The notes: generated by a model not told the origin, from the sequence alone. A stretch of 64,000 nucleotides of DNA from Histomonas meleagridis (GCA_020186115.1 WSYJ01000138.1:620001-684000), one strand, 5' to 3'; counted from the first letter of the stretch, positions 9,354 to 20,738 are shown. Numbers and translations: made by a program.

Positions 9354-11807
9354 ATGACTGAAGAAGAAAAGGAAGCTATTAATCCACAATTGACATATGC
9401 AAGCCTTGCAGCAAGCCTTCTAGATGAAATACATTCGTTAACAGCAAATAATAATATACCAAAAATTTTAGAACAAGAAAAATCGATTTCAATTCAAAAT
9501 GCATTAAAAGCTCAACAAGAGGAAATTGAAAATTTAAGAAAAGAAGCAATGTTTAATGCAAATAATGAAACATTTATAATCAATCGTATCCAACTTTTTT
9601 CACAAAATTTTCTCAAAAAATTTACCGAATTTGTTGATATAGAAATGAATACATTTAACAATATGCAAAATCAAATTCAAGAAAGTTTTGGAAGGATTTC
9701 TTCATTTAGACCAAAACAAAATAATTCAGAAGTTCTAAAATATCAGGAAACAATTTCTATTTTAAGGGCAGAGATTGAAAATATGCGAATGAACAATAAA
9801 TCTGATGATATTGATATTCTAATGAAACAAAATAGGAATTTGCAAAATGAAAATAATTCTTTGAAAACACAGTTACAAGACATCCAAAACACATTAGAAG
9901 CTCTCCAAAATGAAAACAACCAATTGAGGAACAATAATAACGATCAAAAAATTCAACAATTAACAAATGAAATAGAAAAATGCCATCAAGTAATAAAGGA
10001 TTTACAGACACAAAACGAGGAAAAATCGCGAATTACATCTTCCATTAATGAAGAAGTGCAAAATCTTCATCGATCAATCAATGAGCTTCAATCTGAGAAT
10101 GAACAACTTAAAGCACAACAATCGATCTCAAACTCCAACTTTTCTTCTGACCTTGATTTAAAAGATTCCATTATCCGTTCTAAAGAAGCTCAAATTAATC
10201 AACTTCAACAACAAATAGATCAATTAAAAAATTCTTCTAAGGATTCTGAGATTAAAGAACTTACCCAAAAGGTTCAATCTCTTATTAGCGAAAACAGTCA
10301 AATGTCAATTTCTCGTCATGAGCTTTTAATTGAACTTGAAAATGTTAAAAACAAGCTTAAAGAATCAGAAGAATCCAAGTCCATTGTCAACGCAATGAAC
10401 CTTGAAATGATTGCCAAAATCGAAGACCTTGAGCTTGAAATGGGGCACAAAAAGTCCGATCAAGATTCACAAGGACGATTAAATGAAATTCAACTTGAAT
10501 TGAATAATGCTAAGGAAAGTATTAACGTTCTCCAGACGTCACTTTCCAAAAACCGTCAACAATATGATCAGCAAATTCAAATATATCAACAACAGATTCA
10601 AAGTGCACTAGAACATGCTGATTCATTCCGACAAAAATTCATTGCCTTATCAACAGAACATTCTAACTTAAAATTAGAATTCAAAATTTGTGATTCCGAG
10701 AAATCATCAATTCAACGGAATTTAGCTTCATCACAAAACAAAATTCATGAACTTGAGACAGAAATTAATATCAAAGATTTAATGATACAACAAATTCAAC
10801 AACAAAAAGAAGAAATTGAAGAAGATTATGAAAACTTATTACAAGAAATAAACCAAAGGAAATCAAAAAACGAAATTTTCATTACATCAATTTCACATAT
10901 TCTTCAATGTGATGATGAACAAATCTCCGAAAAAATCACAAAACTATTTGAACAGATTATATACTTAAAAGATAAATGTAGTAGTTATGAAACGAAAATG
11001 ATCGAAAGCGAGTTCTATAAATCGAAATCGAAATCATTGGAAAAACAAATCGAAGTTTTTGATAAGTTTACAAAATCTGAACTTGAAAAGTCGATTTTAG
11101 TAAAAGAAGGCGAAGAATCAAAGATTGTTAATGGAATTCGAAATGATTTTAAGCAATTATATGAAGCTCATTCACAATTAATTCATGATCATAATGAATT
11201 ACAAACGAATTTCTATGAGAATTCTGCAAAATTACAAAATTTAGAACAAAAATTAAAAAACGAAAAAAATTTAAACGAAGAAATTAATATAAAAATGAAA
11301 AAATTCGATGATTATCAATTTATGTATGATAAGATTATTCAAATGTTATCTAATTTGTCACAAAATTTAATTGCTAATTTGTCTTATGATGATAATCAAC
11401 ATATGAAAATCGAAATCATCGACAATTTATTAATCGAATTAAAGAAAAAAAATTTGTCAAAAAGTGAAATGTCAGAAAAGTTCGATTTCTTTGAAAAAGT
11501 GGTTTTGAATGAGTTGTCAAATGACGGTTTTGACAGGCTCGAAAGAAATGCAAATTCGATTATACAAAAGTTTAATAATAACTTTAAATTGATTTTAAAA
11601 AAAATAGAAAACGTAGAAAATAAAACAGATTTGATACAGACAAAATTAATGGGAAAGAGATCAATAACTCAAAATTTGACACCTACAAAAATGAAAGGAA
11701 TTTCATATATGAAAAGAAGTCCAATGACACCAGCAACAACAAGAAGCAGAAAAGGTGGTGGGGTTAATTTAACACCAAGATTGAATCCACCAATGAGATA
11801 TAAATAA
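9354..11807 (+). CDS. Long coiled-coil protein (Gln/Asn/Glu-rich)
   Basis: 817 residues from ATG 9354. Almost the whole length from about residue 40 to 700 is heptad-like, rich in Gln, Asn, Glu, Lys and Leu (for example LKTQLQDIQNTLEALQNEN). The last ~60 residues differ: basic and rich in Ser, Thr and Pro, with TPTKMKGISYMKRSPMTP, a possible microtubule or DNA contact and phosphorylation region (S/T-P sites). No motor or catalytic domain is visible. It resembles cytoskeletal or centrosome/kinetochore-type coiled-coil proteins in general, and no specific orthologue can be assigned from composition alone. Confidence 0.85.
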   Translation: MTEEEKEAINPQLTYASLAASLLDEIHSLTANNNIPKILEQEKSISIQNALKAQQEEIENLRKEAMFNANNETFIINRIQLFSQNFLKKFTEFVDIEMNTFNNMQNQIQESFGRISSFRPKQNNSEVLKYQETISILRAEIENMRMNNKSDDIDILMKQNRNLQNENNSLKTQLQDIQNTLEALQNENNQLRNNNNDQKIQQLTNEIEKCHQVIKDLQTQNEEKSRITSSINEEVQNLHRSINELQSENEQLKAQQSISNSNFSSDLDLKDSIIRSKEAQINQLQQQIDQLKNSSKDSEIKELTQKVQSLISENSQMSISRHELLIELENVKNKLKESEESKSIVNAMNLEMIAKIEDLELEMGHKKSDQDSQGRLNEIQLELNNAKESINVLQTSLSKNRQQYDQQIQIYQQQIQSALEHADSFRQKFIALSTEHSNLKLEFKICDSEKSSIQRNLASSQNKIHELETEINIKDLMIQQIQQQKEEIEEDYENLLQEINQRKSKNEIFITSISHILQCDDEQISEKITKLFEQIIYLKDKCSSYETKMIESEFYKSKSKSLEKQIEVFDKFTKSELEKSILVKEGEESKIVNGIRNDFKQLYEAHSQLIHDHNELQTNFYENSAKLQNLEQKLKNEKNLNEEINIKMKKFDDYQFMYDKIIQMLSNLSQNLIANLSYDDNQHMKIEIIDNLLIELKKKNLSKSEMSEKFDFFEKVVLNELSNDGFDRLERNANSIIQKFNNNFKLILKKIENVENKTDLIQTKLMGKRSITQNLTPTKMKGISYMKRSPMTPATTRSRKGGGVNLTPRLNPPMRYK

Positions 11808-12029
11808 TATTGTTTAACTATAGTAATTGTATTAAAGCATTTGTTATGTTAATTTTTTTTTGTTTTATAATGTTAATTATAATGTTTTTGTATAAATTTT
11901 ATTCTAAAATTGTTTAAATTTGTTTGATCGATTTTTAAGGTGCCCCAAATTAAATAAACGTGTTCTAATTGAAATCATTTTCTCCGATTTACATCTATCG
12001 TAATTATGAATTTGAGCGGTTAGATCACA

Positions 12030-13034
12030 ATGAGCAATAAAAAATGGTCACGTACTTTGGAATCACTTGAAAATATCATTTTTGACTTAAATGAAACTAA
12101 TGTTGATGATAGCGTTGAGGCAACAATAAAACTATTAGGTGATAATTTTTCGAATTGTTTGAATATGACAATCGTTCGACTGATATATTCATCATTTCTT
12201 TCACAAATGAAAGATTTTGATATCTATTTTGATTTCATGAAGAAACTTGAAATAAAAAAGCGCAACAAAAATAATTCGGAAATAATCAATTCATTTTCAA
12301 ATTTTCTTCTTGACTTAAAAACACAAGAATCTTATTATCTTTTAGAAAGATTGATTAATTTAAATGTAATCTCATCAAATTTAATTGATAACACGAAAAA
12401 TTTGTATTTTGCACATGAAATTCCAAGTGAATCAATAAGTGCAGTAATGTTCAACAGAATTCGATTTTCTAAATATTTCTCTAAAAACTTTAATGAACTA
12501 TCGAAGAATGATTGGGAACTTCATAAAAAATATGTTAAAGAAGGACATAATCCAAGTGAAATTGCGAAAATACTTCGAAATGATGAAATAGAAAAACTTC
12601 AAGAAATATCATCACAAAATGATTTTGGTTTTAATCAAACAATCAAACCATCACTTTATGAAAGATGTTCATTTGTTAATGATTATCTTTCATTAATTGA
12701 TTATGCAGCATTTTTTGGATCCATTAAATGTTTTAAATATTTACTTATGAACGGCGCAAACATTGAAGATACAGGTAAGTATGCAATTGCAGGAGGAAAT
12801 CTTGAAATTGTTCATTTATGTGAACAGAATCATTGTTCATTTTATTTGGGATATGAAGCTGCTATTAAATATCATCGAAATGATATTTTTTATTATCTTT
12901 ATGAAAATGAAATTATTGATCATTCCAACAAACAACTTTTTGAAATTATTTTATCTTCATCAAATGATTTTATAAATATTAAAATACTTAACTTTTTACT
13001 TGAAAAAGAAGAACTGAATATTGGATATGTTTAA
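12030..13034 (+). CDS. DUF3447-type head of an ankyrin-repeat protein
   Basis: 334 residues from ATG 12030. A helical N-terminal half is followed by the DUF3447-like part: NDWELHKKYVKEGHNPSEI, LRNDEIEKLQEIS, LIDYAAFFGSIKCFKYLLMN and YAIAGGNLEIVHLCEQN. Three other genes or gene copies in this window share these landmarks (head at 40422-41621, head at 50648-51958, and the duplicated copies at 26065 and 43666). The frame closes just after an ankyrin-like segment. The 170-bp ankyrin array follows directly on the same strand, so this is probably the N-terminal exon or surviving part of a longer ankyrin gene. DUF3447/ankyrin proteins are a large trichomonad family with mostly unknown function; protein binding is the usual inference. 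Confidence 0.8.
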   Translation: MSNKKWSRTLESLENIIFDLNETNVDDSVEATIKLLGDNFSNCLNMTIVRLIYSSFLSQMKDFDIYFDFMKKLEIKKRNKNNSEIINSFSNFLLDLKTQESYYLLERLINLNVISSNLIDNTKNLYFAHEIPSESISAVMFNRIRFSKYFSKNFNELSKNDWELHKKYVKEGHNPSEIAKILRNDEIEKLQEISSQNDFGFNQTIKPSLYERCSFVNDYLSLIDYAAFFGSIKCFKYLLMNGANIEDTGKYAIAGGNLEIVHLCEQNHCSFYLGYEAAIKYHRNDIFYYLYENEIIDHSNKQLFEIILSSSNDFINIKILNFLLEKEELNIGYV

Positions 13035-16020
13035 TTATTTTATTTTATATATATTTTTACGATTTGAAGTTTTAAAATAATATTCGGAATTTATTTAAGT
13101 TATTTTTACCATTACTAATATTTGTATACAATAAATGTTCGACAGAAATAATCCAAATACTGCTTGAACAAGAAGGAATAGATTTTAATGCTACAAATAT
13201 ACATTTTTTTTATATGATATTAATTTCAACTCTTTAAAATTTTAAAATAATATTTGGAATTTATATAAAATATTTTATACACCACTTTTATTTGCATCTA
13301 AATATGGCCATACTGAAGTTGCTGAATCTCTTCTTGAAAAAGATGGAATCATTTTCAATAATAAAGATATTGGTTTGAATTATTTTTGTATTTTTGTAAT
13401 AATGTTTTGATGTTTCAAAGTTAATTTTAGAAATTCTTCATAAAATTTCAAACACCACTTATTTTGGCATCTAAAAATGGATATATTGATATAGTTAAGT
13501 TACTTCTTGCAAAGGAAGGAATTGATATCAATGCAAAAGATATTAATTTGTTTTATTAAGAATTTGTTATATGAATTATTAATTTCAAAATGATATTTGG
13601 AATTTATTTAAATTATTTTGTAATGCATTTATGTGGGCAGCAAAGAATGGTCATATTGACATAGTTAAGATATTTCTTGATCAAGGAATAAATGTTAATA
13701 TGAAAGATATTTCTTTGCTTTATTATTTGTATATTTTAATAATTCTATATTTCAAAATAATTGTTGGAATTTAATCAAAATATTTGAAACAGCTCTAATG
13801 AAAACAATTGCAAATGGTTATATAGAAATTGTCAAATTATTTTTGAGTCAAAAAGGAACTGATGTTAATGACAGCGATGAAGTTAATATTTAATAATAAT
13901 GATTGGAAATCCAAAATTTTATTTTATACTTCAATTATTTGGGCAGTAAACTATAATCACATCGAAATAGTTAAATTACTTCTTGAACAAGAAGAAATTG
14001 ATATTAATGCTAAAGATATTTATTTGTTTTATTTAATGTATATTTTAACAATTTACAATTTAAAAACAATATTTGGAAATTATATAAATTATTTAACACA
14101 GCACTTATAATTGCAAGTAAAAAAGGTTATATTGAAATAGTTAAATTACTTCTTCAACAAGAAGAAATTGATATTAATGCTAAAGATATTTGTTTGTTTT
14201 ATTTAATGTATATTTTAACAATTTACAATTTAAAAGCAATATTTGGAAATTATTTAAATTATATAAAACAGCACTTATGAATTCAATTTATTGTGAACAT
14301 TTAGAAATAACTAAGTTACTTCTTGAACAAAAAGGATTTGATATTAATACTAAAGATATTTATTTACTTTATTTATATTTTATATTTATAACTTTCCATT
14401 CTAAAATAATATTTGGAAATTGTTCAAATAATTTGAAACATTGCTTACATATGCATCTGTTAAAGGATATACAGAGATAGTTAAACTACTTCTTGAAAAA
14501 GATTTAATTGATATCAATGCAAAAAATATTAATTAGTTTAATTTGAAATTTATTCCAATCTTAGTTTAATGTTTAAAAATAATATTTTCAAATTATTATA
14601 TTTGTTTAAAACTGCACTTATTTATGCATCTGAAAAAGGTTATACAGAAATAGTACAATTGCTTCTTTCAAAAGAAAGAGTTGATATTAATGCGAAGGAT
14701 ATTTAATTATTATATTTGAAAATTGTTTCTATAAGTTGATGATTCAAAGTCTTATTGAGAAATATTACAAATTATTTAATACAGCACTTATTTGTGCATC
14801 TTCAAATGGTCATACAGAAATAGTTAAATTACTTCTTGAACAAGAAGGAATTGATATTAATGCTAAAGATATTTATTTGTTATTTTCAATATTTATTTTA
14901 ATAATTTTATATTTCAAAATAATATTTGGAAATTATTTAAATTATTTGAAACATCACTTATTAGAGCATCTCAAAATGGTCATACAGAAATATTTAAATT
15001 ACTTCTTGAACAAGAAGGTATTGATGTTATTACTAAAGATAAAATTTATTTGTTTTATTTAATATTTATTTTTATAATTTGATATTACAAAATAATATTT
15101 GGAAATTATTTAAATTATTTTGGACAGTACTTATGAATGCATCTGATGAAGGTTATACAGAAATGGTTAAATTACTTCTTGAACAAGAAGGAATTGATAT
15201 TAATGCCAAAAATATTTATTTGTTTTGTTTAAAAATTATTTTAATAATTTGATATTTAGAAATAATATTTGGAAATTATTTAAATTATTTGAAACAGCAC
15301 TTATTTTGGCATCTTATCGTGGTCATACAGAAATAGTTAAATTACTTCTTGAACAAGAAGGAATTGATATTAATGCTAAAAATATTTATTTGTTTTATTT
15401 GATATTTATTTTAATAATTTGGAAATTATTCAAAATATTTGGAACAGCACTAATGCTGGCATCTAAAATTGGTAATGTAGAAATTACTAAATTACTTCTT
15501 AAACATGAAGGGATTAACATTAATGATAAAAATATTTATTCGTTTTATTTAAAATTTATTTTGAAAATATAATAATTAATAATTATTTTTGGGAATCATT
15601 CAAATTATTTTCTACAGCACTTATGTGCGCAATTCAAAATTTCAACACAGAAATTGCCAAATTACTTATTGAACAAAAAGGAATTGATATTAATGCCAAA
15701 GATATTAATATATTTTATTTAATATTTGTATACATGTTTTAAAATTCTTTGATTATATTTGGTATTTCTGTAAAACATACAATACTGCACTTATGGTGGC
15801 AGCTAAAAGATGTAATAAAGAAATTATTAAATTGCTTCTTGAGCAAAAAGGAATTGATACTAATGCTAAAGATATTAATATGTTTTATATAATATTTATT
15901 TAAATATTATAAAATTCCTAAAAAATATTTGGTCATTGTTCAATATATTTAGAACTGCATCTGTGATGCTTTATAGTCGAAATCATGTATTATTTAAACA
16001 GGTTTTTGGACGTTTTTAAA
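13035..16020 (+). repeat. Array of 18 ankyrin units, mostly 170 bp, with frame-shifting spacers
   Basis: The first codon of the T-A-L landmark of each unit lies at 13108, 13279, 13452, 13622, 13789, 13928, 14098, 14268, 14438, 14611, 14781, 14951, 15124, 15294, 15444, 15614, 15784 and 15954. Ten of the 17 spacings are exactly 170 bp; the others are 171, 173 (three), 167, 150 and 139. Each unit has about 31 ankyrin codons (pattern TALILAS..GHTEIVKLL, LEQEGIDINAKDI) and then an AT-rich spacer of about 77 bp. The spacer has a conserved core, AATAATATTTGGAAATTATT, that runs up to the next T-A-L. Because 170 is not a multiple of 3, adjacent ankyrin halves lie in different frames. The first and last units are degraded; most others are open through the ankyrin half. 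Confidence 0.9.
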
Positions 16021-16179
16021 AGCATCTAATTTTTTATGCGATATTGTTTATTATACTGTTATTTATTTATAAATAAACTAATGAAAATTTGTATATAAAA
16101 TTGATTCTATACATTATATTATTATAATATTTTTCACATTTCTTGAATAAATATTACCAAAAATTTCTTTTAAATTAAA

Positions 16180-17436
16180 TTAATTTTTATTATTCTTTTT
16201 TTCTTTTAATATTTCCACGAATTCTTCGATTGTCTTCTTTCTATCCATATTAACCAAAGCGTAATCCATTAACGAGAGCAAATTCCTCATTACATCGGAA
16301 GATATTCCTGTTAACCTATGAATCAAATGGTTATGCAGCACATTCTCATTACCATTATCCACACTATAACTCATTAAAACAATACTCGGCTGTGGCCCGA
16401 CTGCCTGATGCACATTCAGCATTACATCTTTTATCATTTCGTTATGGACTTTAAATCTTCCAATGTTCGTTAGATACAATCCAAGTCCGCGCGGCGCTAT
16501 ATTAACAAATCGTTTATCATCAGGATGCAAAAGAGGCAACAAAAGATAACGCGTGTGCCCAATAAAAGCTTTAGTTTGAAGTTCATCTTTAAGACATTTA
16601 TCAAGTGAGTCAATTAACTCACCAATCGTTCGAGGTTTAGTATCACCACAGTTTATTAATATGTTTCCAGATTGGTACCCGAAGCTAATCGAAGAGCAAA
16701 GAGGCTCAGAGAGATATGGACGAGCGTTAATCGCCGCTTGTAAGCCATAGCCATCATCAGAAAAGCCACTAAACGCTTTCACGGAAAGAACAAAGGACGA
16801 AACAAGCATGGCCGTGAGTTGATGGATATGTGAATTGGAACGATCATAACCTGGAAGTGTGGAAATGGGTATTGTTGAATAGACATAAGACGTGTCATCA
16901 CCGTTGTACGATGAATCAGTTCGGAATTGTGTCATCGTGGAGTGAAAAGGTGATATGAATAAAGGTTCAGAGGATTCGATTTGGCGTTTGAAGGTGGTCT
17001 CACCAAAGAGTGAGGGAGGCATTGTAAGGGTTGGGATTGTAAAGTCGGGCTTTTGGATTTCTTCAACTATTCGTTGCCATTGACCACCATCAGACCAGGC
17101 ATGATTGGAATTGTAGACAATAAAACGATCATTAGCAGAAAGGGTGGCAACTTGAGTAGTTTCATTAGGTTTGGCGTTTTCTATTGACCATTGAATTGCT
17201 TCTTCGAGTTTTGTAATAGTATTTGGCATAGAGAAAACAGTGTTATGATGGTGATCTAAATGAACAATTTTATTTTCTACATCAACAGTAATATGAAAAG
17301 AAACAGTGATTGCAAAAATACGATTACATATTTCTTCGATCTTTGAAGGATCAGAGATTTCAAGCGCAAGTTGAATATAACATGGTGCAACTGTTGAATA
17401 TGGTGTCTCCATAATACACAGAGGACGTTCTGTCAT
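16180..17436 (-). CDS. Condensation / alcohol O-acetyltransferase-like acyltransferase
   Basis: 418 residues from ATG 17434-17436. NHAWSDGGQW at 111-120 contains H112-x3-D116-G117, the HxxxDG catalytic motif of the chloramphenicol-acetyltransferase-like fold shared by condensation domains, BAHD enzymes and alcohol acetyltransferases. The rest has the expected size for one such fold, including a C-terminal half with GLGLYLTNIGRF. These enzymes transfer an acyl group from CoA or a carrier to an alcohol or amine; the His acts as general base. No carrier protein or adenylation domain is nearby, so a free-standing acyl-CoA-dependent enzyme is more likely than a peptide synthetase part. The substrate is unknown. 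No signal peptide is seen. Confidence 0.6.
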   Translation of the reverse strand: MTERPLCIMETPYSTVAPCYIQLALEISDPSKIEEICNRIFAITVSFHITVDVENKIVHLDHHHNTVFSMPNTITKLEEAIQWSIENAKPNETTQVATLSANDRFIVYNSNHAWSDGGQWQRIVEEIQKPDFTIPTLTMPPSLFGETTFKRQIESSEPLFISPFHSTMTQFRTDSSYNGDDTSYVYSTIPISTLPGYDRSNSHIHQLTAMLVSSFVLSVKAFSGFSDDGYGLQAAINARPYLSEPLCSSISFGYQSGNILINCGDTKPRTIGELIDSLDKCLKDELQTKAFIGHTRYLLLPLLHPDDKRFVNIAPRGLGLYLTNIGRFKVHNEMIKDVMLNVHQAVGPQPSIVLMSYSVDNGNENVLHNHLIHRLTGISSDVMRNLLSLMDYALVNMDRKKTIEEFVEILKEKKNNKN

Positions 17437-17866
17437 GGTGGAAAAAGAACGAATTCGACCAGATTTAAATTGAAAAAAATTTGTATAAACAATAAACCTT
17501 TCAATAAATAAATACTTTACAGTTAAACAAAAGTGCTTTTATGCCAGTTTTTTTAGTCAGAAAAAAAAAATAAGCATATAATTTCCCAAAACCTGCTTCA
17601 TTTATGCAAACATTGAATCTCGTCCATCACTTAAGGATGGAATTGATATTTTGTGGCATTAAAAGAAGCAAAAAATAAAATTGGAAACGATAGACAAATG
17701 ATTAAGTACTGAATTAAAATTTGAGAAATAACATTAAATAAACAAAATATTACTGAAAAGCATTCATAAAAATCATTGTAATGTTTAAATGAATTTGTTC
17801 TAATGATAAAGTGAACAAGTAACGGTCGCCAACAATTGTCAATGTCTGTTCGTTTAAATCTTCTAA
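17437..17866. other. Divergent intergenic region
   Basis: AT-rich region holding the start regions of the acyltransferase-like gene (minus) and TAF7 (plus). A TAACGGTCGCC stretch at about 17819-17829 is a candidate Myb-like site, but this is weak. Confidence 0.4.
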
Positions 17867-18988
17867 ATGTCTAAATCTAAAGCAAAATCAAAGCCAAGCA
17901 CAGCCGATGATAATGAGCCATATTACCATCCAGTTCTTGAAGAACAAATGATTATACGTTTTCCAAAGGATATTGCAGCAAGTCTTACTGCACTTATGGA
18001 AGATGATGAACCATTTAAAGATTTCACAATAAAATTCGTAGACGAACACCACGCAGTTGTTAAAATTTTTGACCAAACATTAAAAGCTGTTTTAGTATCA
18101 CTTCCAACTATTGTTGAAACACACCGAACAGTTGATGGTTCACATTTATTTAAATCAGCCGACATTGGAGAAATGCTTATAGTTTATCACCCAAATTCAG
18201 AACCTGAAGATATTAATGAGGGTTATCTTTACGAACATGGACTAACACCTCCAACAAAGGACATTGTTTCCAAACGTAAAGCCAAACAAGAGACAGCTCG
18301 TGCTAACCAACCCGACAGCAGTTCTCTTGAAGGAATTGATTATTGGGAGATGGTTGAAATACAACTTTCTGCCTTATTATCCAAAGACAAAAGCACCAAG
18401 CCATATTGCCGACATGAATTTCTTGAAGAACCCGATATAGATGCCGTTGAACTTGAGAAAATATTACGTCGAGATGGGCATGAAGAATTCAAAGGATATT
18501 CAGGCATTGATATTCCTGAAGAAGAAATCCAATCAATATCACCCGAGAACGAACCTATAGTCCACATCCCGCAAGAAATCATCGACGAGATTGCGCCGAA
18601 AGAAGAAACAGAAGAAGAAACCGAAGCCGAAATAACGAAAAGTGACGAAGATGAAGTGATCCAAGATCAGCCTAAAACAGAAGCTACATCATCAACAGAG
18701 CTTGAGCCACAATCGGAAGTCTCTGAATCTTCATCGTATTATGAAGAAGAAGAGGAGGAAGAAGATATTCCCGAAATGAAAACTTATAAAGACCTTTTAA
18801 GACAATACGAAGTGATACAAAATGATATAAAGACAATGGAAAATAACTTGTTTAAGAATAAAGATAACGAGAGAGTGAAAAATATTATCGAAAATTCTCT
18901 GGAAGATAAGAAAAGGAAAATGGCTGACATAGAGGCACAGCTTCATGAAGCGGAAAGAGCTTTAAATGAGAGGAAGAACAAAAATTAG
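17867..18988 (+). CDS. TAF7: TFIID subunit TAF7 (TAFII55-like)
   Basis: 373 residues from ATG 17867. Residues about 18-140 match the TAFII55 N-terminal domain pattern: EEQMIIRFPKDIAASL, then FVDEHHAVVKIFDQTLKAVL, VSLPTIVETHRTVDG, HLFKSADIGEMLIVYH, and the trailing YLYEHGLTPPTKDI, which corresponds to the HG-TPP element of TAF7. The middle is strongly acidic (Glu-rich, about 230-300). The C-terminus (about 305-370) is a charged coiled coil, DLLRQYEVIQNDIKTMENN. TAF7 binds TAF1 within the TFIID general transcription factor and acts in the nucleus at RNA polymerase II promoters. The assignment rests on ordered motifs read by eye. Confidence 0.8.
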   Translation: MSKSKAKSKPSTADDNEPYYHPVLEEQMIIRFPKDIAASLTALMEDDEPFKDFTIKFVDEHHAVVKIFDQTLKAVLVSLPTIVETHRTVDGSHLFKSADIGEMLIVYHPNSEPEDINEGYLYEHGLTPPTKDIVSKRKAKQETARANQPDSSSLEGIDYWEMVEIQLSALLSKDKSTKPYCRHEFLEEPDIDAVELEKILRRDGHEEFKGYSGIDIPEEEIQSISPENEPIVHIPQEIIDEIAPKEETEEETEAEITKSDEDEVIQDQPKTEATSSTELEPQSEVSESSSYYEEEEEEEDIPEMKTYKDLLRQYEVIQNDIKTMENNLFKNKDNERVKNIIENSLEDKKRKMADIEAQLHEAERALNERKNKN

Positions 18989-19205
18989 ATGATAATAAAA
19001 TATTTTTATATTTATAAAATCCAAAACTTAACAAAAAGAAACGATCAAAATAATTGAATGATTTACATATAGTTAATAGAAATTTGAAAGAGAATTGTTC
19101 GTTTTTTGTTGTTGGTTCAGATCCTCCTAATGAGTTATTGGAATAAGTTTCTTTTAATAACATGTTTACTATAATTAAAAGAGGGGGAATTTATTCAATC
19201 ATAAT

Positions 19206-20615
19206 ATGAATAAAATTGAAAAAACTCAAAGCCTTTTTGTTACATTTTTATTTATTCTCTTTTTTTCGTATTCATTTGAAGCTTATGATCCATCAACTTT
19301 TACACTTACTATTTCAAATTATAGTGACTATATTAATAGAAGTGAGTATAAAACCAATACACAACATCTTATTTTTGATGTTGTTGCATTCAAGGGACTT
19401 GATTTCTATGGATGGCCTTCGCTAGTATCTGTTGCAATTGGTAATTCAGTCACTTCAATTGGGGATTTTATTTATACTCAAATCTTAAAACAGTAACAAT
19501 TGGAGACAATGTGAAAACACTTGAAAATCTAGTATTTAGAGGATGTTTTAATTTAACAACATTTAATATTGGTAAAAATCTGGAAGTGATTGGAGATATG
19601 GTATTCAGTCAATGTAATTCACTAAAAGAAATTATTATACCTAACAAAGTCACTTCATTTGGGGATAGTACATTTTTACAATGTACAAGTTTGAAAACAT
19701 TAGTCATTGGTAAAAATGTTACAACAATCGGAAATTACGTATTTCAATTTTGTACGTCATTAACAGAAATTACAATACCAGACTCAGTTACAACAATTGT
19801 ATCAAACGTTTTCATGGATTTGTACAAATCTTCAATTTATTGAAGTATCTGATGGAAACAAATATTTTTCAGGAAGAAACGGAATTTTATCTAGTAAAAA
19901 TGATACAGAGATTATATGTTATCCAGCTGGAATCTTTAATGAAACATTTGCAATACCAAATTCAACTTTAACAATTGGAAATTATTCATTTTATCAGTGC
20001 GTTTCATTAATAAGTATTACAATTCCGTATTCGGTCAATACAATCGGAAATAGTGCATTTCAAAACTGTGTCAATCTCAATTGCATTTATTTTACAGGTT
20101 ATGAATCACCAACTATCGGCAATAATGCATTCGATGGTAAAATAAAATTCATTATGACATCGGATTTATATAAAAATGAAACATTTGGTACAATTGATGT
20201 ATCTAAAGAATCTTCAATTGATGAATGCGGTCAATATCCTTGGGCAACACACACGTTCACAAATAGTTATTCTTTCTTAAATACATTTACTAAATCAAAT
20301 ACATATTCACAAAGTAATTTATTTACTAAATCAAATACATTTTCTAATTCGAATACATTTACTGTTTCACTTTTAACTAATTTAACATATGTTAGTACAG
20401 TTATTGGATGTTCATTATATATTTCATACCATTTCGGATTTTATACAATTTTTTATCAAAACGTTAACGAACAAAATGATAAATTTAATGAAATTATAAT
20501 TATTGTTATTTGTGTTTGTATTGTAATAATTATTGGTATTTTAATTATTGTTACATTAATTCCTTATAAACGTAAGAAAAAGCAAAATAAAATATTTAAA
20601 TTTCAATTATACTAA
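19206..20615 (+). pseudogene. BspA-type leucine-rich repeat surface protein, broken by two frameshifts
   Basis: Three overlapping frames make one ~470-codon protein: 19206 to about 19475, then to about 19815, then to the stop at 20613-20615. The N-terminus is a signal-peptide-like segment (FVTFLFILFFSYSFEA). LRR_5/BspA repeats follow (SVAIGNSVTSIGDF, KEIIIPNKVTSFGDSTF, ISITIPYSVNTIGNSAF). Next comes a Ser/Thr/Asn-rich stalk (NTFTKSNTYSQSNLFTKSN), one membrane span (about IIIIVICVCIVIIIGILIIV) and a short basic tail. BspA-like proteins are an expanded surface family in trichomonads linked to binding of host or bacterial surfaces. The two frame changes are small and the protein sequence on each side is well preserved, so the break is recent or an assembly error. 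Confidence 0.8.
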
Positions 20616-20738
20616 TAATCATTAAAACGAATTTAGTTAGTGATATTTTTGCAGAACATAAAACGCGATATGTTTATTATTCTTAGTTTGATTTGATATT
20701 AAATTAACTTATTTTAATTATCAAGTTTGATTTCGAAT

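Noticed and set aside
13035-16020. Ankyrin spacers as ordinary GT-AG spliceosomal introns
   Set aside because: The spacer start (GATATT-TATTTG) has no conserved GT in a frame that would join the ankyrin halves. The ACAG before the next unit varies (ACTG, ACAT, ACAC, AATG), and no ACTAAC-type branch/3' signal is present.
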